In this document: piece by piece, positions 57,761 through 64,000 of the stretch
How the letters are laid out: each line of letters begins with the position of its first letter
Position numbering within the stretch: position 1 is the stretch's first letter
Assembly (NCBI GenBank): GCA_022570795.1
Contig: JAKUDP010000013.1
Span: 806,001-870,000 of the forward strand
Length of the DNA stretch: 64,000 nt
Source of the DNA: Sphaerulina vaccinii
Taxonomy: Eukaryota; Ascomycota; Dothideomycetes; Mycosphaerellales; Mycosphaerellaceae
Reading direction: 5' to 3'
Translations under genes and position numbers: made by a program
The notes under the pieces: generated by a model
What the model was told of the DNA's origin: nothing
Database searches by the model: none
Seen by the model: only the letters and a program-made list of their open reading frames with translations

Positions 57761-60700
57761 CCTCTTCGTCTGCGAGTAGCAGGCTCCCTGCCTGCGACTC
57801 GCTACCTTTCTAAGGCTTAAGAGAAAATATATAAAAGATATTATAGATACGCAAGTCGGATAGCAAAGCTAGGTAATATACCTACTTTCTAACTATATTA
57901 ATAACCTTAAATAGTCTGGCAAATTTGTTTGCAAGCTTCTTTAAAGGCACCTTTAGCCTTAAGTTCTTAGTAGAGAGCAAGACTTACTATCTAACATTAT
58001 ACTATATTAGAGTATACTTTATATTAAAGTACTTTGCTTGCGCTTTGCCTACTTCTCGCTATTGCTATATTAGCTTTTTATAGCTTTGCTTTAGTCTTCG
58101 AGCTGCATCGGTTACTACTAGTACCTCCCCTTTAGGAAGCGCGCCCCGAGCTTCTCTCGTATATACTGCCAGCTCTAGATTGAATCTATAAAGCTCTATA
58201 AATAGAGACTTTTTAGAAAGTAAATAAGTACTATTATTATAGGCAAACTCAGCCTATACTAATAGTTCTGCCTAGTCGTCCTACTACTTACTATAGTAGA
58301 TACATAGGTACGTCTCAAGCATTTGGTTCGTATATTTAGTCTAACTGTTAGTCTGAGGATAGAAGGCTATACTTAGCCTATGCTTTACTTGCGCTTTGTA
58401 GTAGAAGTCCGACTAGAATTGGCTAGTAAAAACCGAACCTCTATTACTAACAATTCCGGATAGTATACTATAGTAACGTACTACTTCCCTATATAGAATG
58501 TCGACCAAGTCAATACTCGTATATTTCTTCGTAGTAGGTATAAAGATATATATCTTAGTATAGTAGTCGACGATTATAAGGATTGTATTATATACGCAGC
58601 TATCCTGCTTACTAGGCAGAAGGTCTATAATAAAGTCCCAAGTCAATTCTTAGAATAGCCTATCTAGTAGTAGTAGCATAGTCAACTCGCTATAGGGACG
58701 ATAGCGACGCGCTTTGGCCTTCTAGTAATAACTATAGATCTCGACATAACTAGCGATATTCTTACTTATTTGTAGCTACTAGTACTTCCGACGTATAAAG
58801 GCAATAGTCTTGTCTTTGCTAAAGTAGCTAGTAAGAGGGTCGTTATAATATATACGTATTACCTAAGTACGCAATATATAGTCCTTTAGTATATATAAAG
58901 CTTTTTCAAACTACAAGTTTCCTTCTTTAGCAACAAGCGCTCCGCCTATGCTACTATTGCTTATAGCCTCGTCGTAGGCCTCTCGAGCCGAAGGCTCTAA
59001 CTAGACAAGTAACTTTGTCTAATCTAGTACTAAGTTAGAAACATTGGTTGCATATAGCTACTCTTGAGCTACGATTGCGGCCGCTATGCGAGCCGGTAGC
59101 GATACGCCCGTACGCTTCTCTGCTAGCCGTCGGTAAATAAGCCTTTATAAGGTAGGTGCTACTTGTTCTACTAGTATTTCTAAGTAGGTAGAAAGAGATC
59201 TTATTCTATAGATAAAGCCTCTATAGGATATTTGCTCTTCGCCGAGCGCAGTATATATAGCACAAATACGGCATACGCTCGGACTGCTTGTATCTTGCAT
59301 ACTAGGCGAGTATAAAAGTATATCCTATACTTATAGTTTGCTCTATAAGGTAGGTAGGAGAGTAGTAACTTGTTACTTCTCTATAGCGTAGTTACTATAT
59401 CTCGAGGGTATATTAGCTAGGTTGCGAGTTCCTACCTAATACGTAATAGTAAAGTTAAAGGCTGCAAGAAAGATTGCCTAGCGGGCCTAATAACCTATTA
59501 GTTTCTTTATACCTATAAACCCTCGGAGGTTCGCATAGTCGACGAGCACGTCGATTGCATATAGAGCGCCCTCGAGGTATAGCCGCTATACCTTAAACGA
59601 CTCTACAACTGCTAGTAGTTCTTAATCGTGCGTTTTATAATTATACTCTACTAGAATTATCTTTCTTGAATAGAAGGCGATAGGATACTATTCCGATTCA
59701 AACAACTAGCTAAGAATGCTAGCAATCGCAAACTTAGACGTATTGCTTTTAATACGCAAGCGTAGCGTAGGGTCAAAGTGCTTTAATAGAGGAGCTGTTT
59801 GAAACCTCTTCTTAATTTCCTAGAGCGCATACTCTTCGGCTGCGCCCTACTAGATAGGTCTAGGCTTCTTGCCCTTTACTACTCCTTTAGATAGTGCTAT
59901 AAGCGCTATTACGATTCGCGAGTATTCGAAGATAAACCTTTAATAAAAGTTAGCGAATCTAAGAAAAGATTAAACCTCTATTAAAGTAGTAGGCCTTGGC
60001 TACGTAGCGATTGCATCTACTCTACTCTTATCTATCTTTATGCTATCGGTAGTAACTACAAAGCTAAGGAAGTCAACCTCTTGCTAGAAGAACTTGCACT
60101 TAGACCTTTAAGTATATAAACTAAACTTCTAGAGGCGCTTAAGCACCTCGTATACGTCTTGTACGTGTTGCTCGCGTGTCTTGCTATAGATAAGGATATT
60201 ATCTAGGTACACTATATAAATAATATCGACCAAACCTACTAAAGCACGGTTAATATAAGCCTGGAAGGTTGCAGAGGCATTAGTAAGCCTAAAAGGTATA
60301 ACCTTATACTAGAAGTAACTATAACGCATACGGAACGCAGTCTTCTAGCAGTCGCTTAGCTTAATTCTAATATAATAGTACGTATTAGTAAGATCTAGGG
60401 TCGTAAACCAATTGGCACCTATAAGCCGATTAAGCGTCTCGCTAATAAGTAGTAGAGGGTATTAATTCTTAATTGTAATCTTGTTAAAACCTCTATAGTC
60501 TATATATAGTCTAAGCTTGCTATCCTTCTTAGGAACAAATAGGATAGGCGCACCCGCTTCGCTTACAGAGCGCTTAATCTAGTTATATTCTAGCCCGGCC
60601 TTAATATAGGCTTAGAGCTCTTCAAGTTCCTTCCCGGACTAGTAGTATAGTAGTCGGAATAGTAGAATAGTGCCGTCGCGCAGGTCAATCGTATACTCTG

Positions 60701-62320
60701 CGCTATCGACGGGCTTGCTCCTTATTTCCTCTATAGGATTAAGGATATTGTCAAACTAACGGAACTCGATTAGTATAGGAGGCAGTACTATACTATCTTT
60801 AGCTACAAGTATAGTATATATACAAGGTGCTTTCTTTAGATCCTTGAAGAACTCCTTAGTATTGCGGATAGTAACTTTCTCGAAGCTGTCTCTATAGTAC
60901 TACTTGTCCGTCGCGCTATCGATACGTACTTACTAAGTACGTCGCTATACCCGACTAAGAATAAGGTTAGGCTTAGGTATGTTATATATATAGAATATGC
61001 TACCTATAATGCGTTCGACCCCCGCAGAGTCTATAATTCGTATACGGATATAGTATGCCCTATAGCAATAACCTAGTTCTCCTATATAGGAGGTTGCTAG
61101 TAGCAATACTATATTAGGCCGTCGAGGAAGGTTGTATTATAAGACAAAGGATCTTGTAACAATGTTAATATCGGCGGCGTTGTTAAGTAAGCCGGTTGCG
61201 TCGATAAACTAATTATTTTACGTCTCGACTACTACTCGTATAGCCTTTGCCCTATCAACCTAAATAGGGAAATAGCCTTTACTACTTAGCTCAGCATCTA
61301 AAGTTTATAGTCTTTCTTTGATACCTTCGCTTTTCCCTTATCTTTAGGTGCGGCGACCTTGCGGACCGCCGGCTCCTTGTCTACTTTGCTATTTAGGTAG
61401 ATAGAGTCGGTAGCGATGTGACTCTTCTTTCTATAGCTATAACACGTAAAGTAGGAGTAGTCTAGCTTAGATAATAAGGCCTTGCCTCGATCGATACTAT
61501 TAGTGCGACGAGACTTGCTCTTATTCTTACGTCCCTTATACTCGTTAGTATCGGAGCGCTTACGCTTTAACTTCTTATGCTCGCGCTCTCGATCTTGAGC
61601 AGAGTTGCTATAGCGAGGAATAGTATTGTCGGCCTATTCTAAGCGCCTTGCTAACGTAACGAGATCGGCTCGCTTGCGTAGAATAGGATAGCTCTTAATA
61701 ATCTCCCTACGGAGGGACGGCTTCAGCTTTGCGAGGAGGTGGCAAACTAACTACGTTTCGCTATAGTCCCCTAGCTAGGCCTCTATATAACCGAAGTTAG
61801 TAGCAAAGGAGCAAATACTCTAGTTGTCTCCCTACCTAGCCCGGTCGTACTCGATTATAATAAGTATTAGGCGATTCGCCTAGTTACCGATAACACTATA
61901 GACCTAGGTCTCAAACTAGTTCCAAGTATAGTAAGCTGGAAGCAAGTCTTTATACTTGTTATACTAGGTCTCCTACGCCTTGCCTACGAGCTATATAATA
62001 GTATATAGGACTCTCTCTTAATCTAACTTAAAGTTATACTTGGCGATAGCAAAGTTAATCTTATAGGTATAAAGGAACTCTCGAGCTTCCTTGTCTATAT
62101 AGCCTTAGTATAGCTTAGGGTCGCGAATCTTAATACTATAATGCGCACCCGAAACGCTAGTAACTAGAGCGCCACTCGCAGTCTCTTTAAAGTTATCGTC
62201 TAGAAGAGGCTCGGTAGAAGTATGCGTAGGTGCGATACTTAAGTTACCGAGTTCTCTACGAAGAGCTTCATTCTTACAAGTTGCTCGCAACATACAAGCT
62301 TCTTCTCGGAGGACGGCGTT
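57640..62320 (-). pseudogene. gag-pol remnant of chromovirus E
   Basis: Gag N-terminal part includes a 62-codon stop-free piece at 62,105-62,293 (E-A-L-R-R-E-L-G-N-L). Reverse transcriptase shows G-A-P-I-L-F-V-P-K-K-D-S-K and I-D-Y-R-G at about 60,480-60,560 and the catalytic box as Y-L-D-N-I-L-I-Y at about 60,190-60,230. Integrase is open for 77 codons at 58,413-58,646 (W-D-F-I-I-D-L-L-P, T-I-L-I-I-V-D-Y-Y-T-K). The chromodomain ends the protein. Confidence 0.85.
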
Positions 62321-62579
62321 CTCGGCTTCGAGGTTAATACGAAGCTACTACGCAACGGCTGCGGCTTTAGCATCCTCTTCGTCAAAGCCGTCGTCGTTGC
62401 TATCGTTGGCTCGTCCGGAGGCGCTAGTTATATCGACGTCGTTGCCTTCGTCCGGTCGCTAAGTCTCGTCGGAGACGTCTTTAATGCGACCCGGCTGCTC
62501 GCCGCGTGCGGGACGCTGCTTCGGAGCTATTATAGCCTCTATAGATCGCTACCCTTTAAAAAGGTTAAAGGATTAGAAA

Positions 62580-62803
62580 TGTAAGGGTAGGGGTATATAG
62601 CAATATATAGAGCGCTAGTTAATAAGAGTGTTAGTTGCACAAACTAATCCTTGCCTCCGTAAAGGATATAGGAGCCCTTAGAGTTATAGGGCAACTACGC
62701 CTCGCATGCGCTCTGCCCTCGGGACCGAGGATACGGGATCGCCCTGCGATCTAGATTCCCTTTTCGGAGTCAAGATACTATGTCCTTAGACCTGGCTCTT
62801 ATA
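62580..62803 (-). repeat. LTR of E (5' LTR, right side)
   Basis: 224 bp, the better preserved copy, followed by GAATC and resumption of copia C. Confidence 0.93.
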
Positions 62804-63820
62804 GAATCTAAAAGAGCTAGAAAAGATTCTTAGAATAAAGATAATAAAAAATAGAGTTATAGAAACTCTAAAGCTTAATTAAGAATACTATATCTAAGAG
62901 AATCTTGTAAAGCTAAATATAACTAAAGAAAATACCTATCTAACTCTCTTACTAATAGATAGTTATAAAAGCTTTACTAAGGCAATTCTATCTAATAAGA
63001 GATATACTAAATAGAAGTACTAAAGCTAGATAGATACGTAGATATAGCTAATAGTTATAATAAGACTAGATATTACTTTCGCTCTTAGCAGACTAAGCTT
63101 ATATATAGCTAACCTAATAAAAGAATATATAAATACTCTAAAGAAACTAGTAAGATACTTTAGGTTGTCCCTAGACCTAGAACTTATATTTAGAAGAGGT
63201 AGTAGAAGCCTTATTAGATATTTAGACTCTAACTATATAATAGATAAAGTAGATAGAGTCTTAATCCTTAGATCTATCTTCTTCCTCTATAAAGTACTAG
63301 TATCTTAGATAAGTAAGAAGTAGAAGTCTATAGCAATATTAACTATAGAGGCTAAGTATATAGCTCTAAATATATATACTAAGCAATCTTAATTCCTAGT
63401 AGCACTTCTAAGGGAAATAGACTATATAGAGCTAGTAGGAGAATATTCTTTTTAACTACTTATTAAAGCAAACTCTAATATAGTAAATAAACTTAGACCT
63501 ATTTAGATTATAGAAGATAACTAAGTATCTTTAACTCTTATTAAGAATACCTATACCTATAAGAGATTAAAGTATATTAATATTACTTATAATAATATTA
63601 GAAGACTTTAGTAGTAATAGAGGATAGTAGTAGTATATATTCTAATAAAAGAGATAGTTGCAGATAGGTTAACTAAGCTAAAGAATAGTCCCTAATTCTA
63701 GGAGTTTATAAGACAACTCCGGCTTGCTTAGCTTCTATTAGGCCCCCGGGGCCTAATAGGTTTATATAAGGGATAAGTACTAGAATATAGGGTAGAAGGA
63801 CTATCTAGCCTAAGTAGGAG

Positions 63821-64000
63821 TATTAGAAAGTATAGTCTAGTTAGACTATCTAAGAGACAGCCCCTAGGGATCAGAATATATAATATAGGTTATATAATAA
63901 TAGGTCGTATAACTTATCTAATACTCTATATCTTAGGAGGAGATGCAACCTATAACTAACTAATACAATTAATATAGTTGGTTCCTATCTAACGCTTCTA
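63821..64000 (+). repeat. 3' LTR of copia C, first 180 bp
   Basis: Begins TATTAGAAAGTATAG after the purine tract TAAGTAGGAG; cut by the window end. Confidence 0.9.

Larger units (their letters stand above)
55744..62803 (-). mobile_element. Chromovirus E (Ty3/gypsy with chromodomain), complete, least RIP-mutated gypsy
   Basis: 7,060 bp; LTRs of 224 bp each at 55,744-55,967 and 62,580-62,803; target duplication GAATC at 55,739-55,743 and 62,804-62,808; the empty site is seen in copia B near 40,295. ATTATCTCCTTCCCCT beside the left LTR is the polypurine tract of a minus-strand element. On the minus strand gag is at about 61,300-62,300, reverse transcriptase about 60,150-60,560, integrase about 57,800-58,700 and a chromodomain at about 57,640-57,760. 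CpG-rich parts survive, so E is younger than A, C and the solo LTR of its own family. About 1.6 kb between the chromodomain and the 3' LTR carries a plus-strand reading frame and a small inserted element. Confidence 0.92.
51262..64000 (+). mobile_element. Copia element C, host of chromovirus E, 3' end cut by the window
   Basis: 5' LTR 51,262-51,507; internal part to 55,743; interrupted by E; resumes at 62,809 and reaches its 3' LTR at 63,821, of which 180 bp lie in the window. Same LTR and pol as A and B, but its gag segment (about 52,070-52,700) is unrelated to theirs. It inserted into gypsy F. RIP is heavy, as in A. Confidence 0.88.

Overview
The window looks like a filamentous ascomycete fungus, most likely a dothideomycete. 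Genes in the first 19.3 kb carry short introns (about 35-150 nt) with GTATGT/GTAAGT-type donors, CTRAY-like branch points and YAG acceptors. Protein families are typically fungal: Zn2Cys6 activator, Dal5-type and TRI12-type MFS carriers, BTB proteins and small proteins with an L-x-LPPE(M/I)R motif. The remaining ~44 kb shows repeat-induced point mutation (RIP): CpA/TpG almost absent, TpA in large excess, and reading frames full of TAG/TAA where Trp or Gln codons are expected.

Gene-rich part (1-19,290): 3' end of a TRI12-like MFS transporter; a GNAT acetyltransferase; a two-TM coiled-coil protein with a possible papain/OTU-like C-terminus; a small LPPEMR protein; a divergent BTB gene pair plus a frameshifted BTB relic; mitochondrial SCO1; a small one-TM protein; then a possible uptake/catabolism group consisting of a Dal5-family MFS carrier divergent from a Zn2Cys6 regulator, an SsuA/THI5-like binding-fold protein, a large LPPEIR protein, and a secreted FAD-linked (BBE-type) oxidase. 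I rebuilt exon structures by hand; phases close for every multi-exon model.

Repeat part (about 19,680-64,000): no intact gene. It is a stack of transposons inserted into one another. Long terminal repeats and 5-bp target duplications (TSDs) can be read directly for most: (1) Ty3/gypsy element, minus strand, 20,077-25,955, TSD AGAAG, with a ~10-copy 50-bp tandem array in its leader; (2) hAT transposase relic 25,961-27,806; (3) minus-strand copia 'H' from 27,807, interrupted by (4) a 2.3-kb copia-like non-autonomous element 'G' (28,288-30,590, TSD ATAAG) and by (5) plus-strand copia 'A' from 32,338; A is interrupted by (6) complete copia 'B' (35,846-41,556, TSD GATAT) and by (7) gypsy 'F' from 41,863; F contains (8) a solo LTR of family E (TSD TAGGC), itself split by (9) chromovirus 'D' (42,381-49,082, TSD ATATA), and (10) copia 'C' from 51,262 to beyond the window, which contains (11) chromovirus 'E' (55,744-62,803, TSD GAATC), which in turn holds (12) a 153-bp MITE-like insertion.

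The most interesting observations are the readable nesting order; chromodomains in two different chromovirus families; an extra reading frame antisense to pol in E; a copia primer-binding site that matches the anticodon loop, not the 3' end, of initiator tRNA-Met; replacement of the gag segment between copia copies; and GC-rich palindromes scattered in copia with presence/absence between copies. All functional assignments rest on motif recognition by eye; no database search was run.
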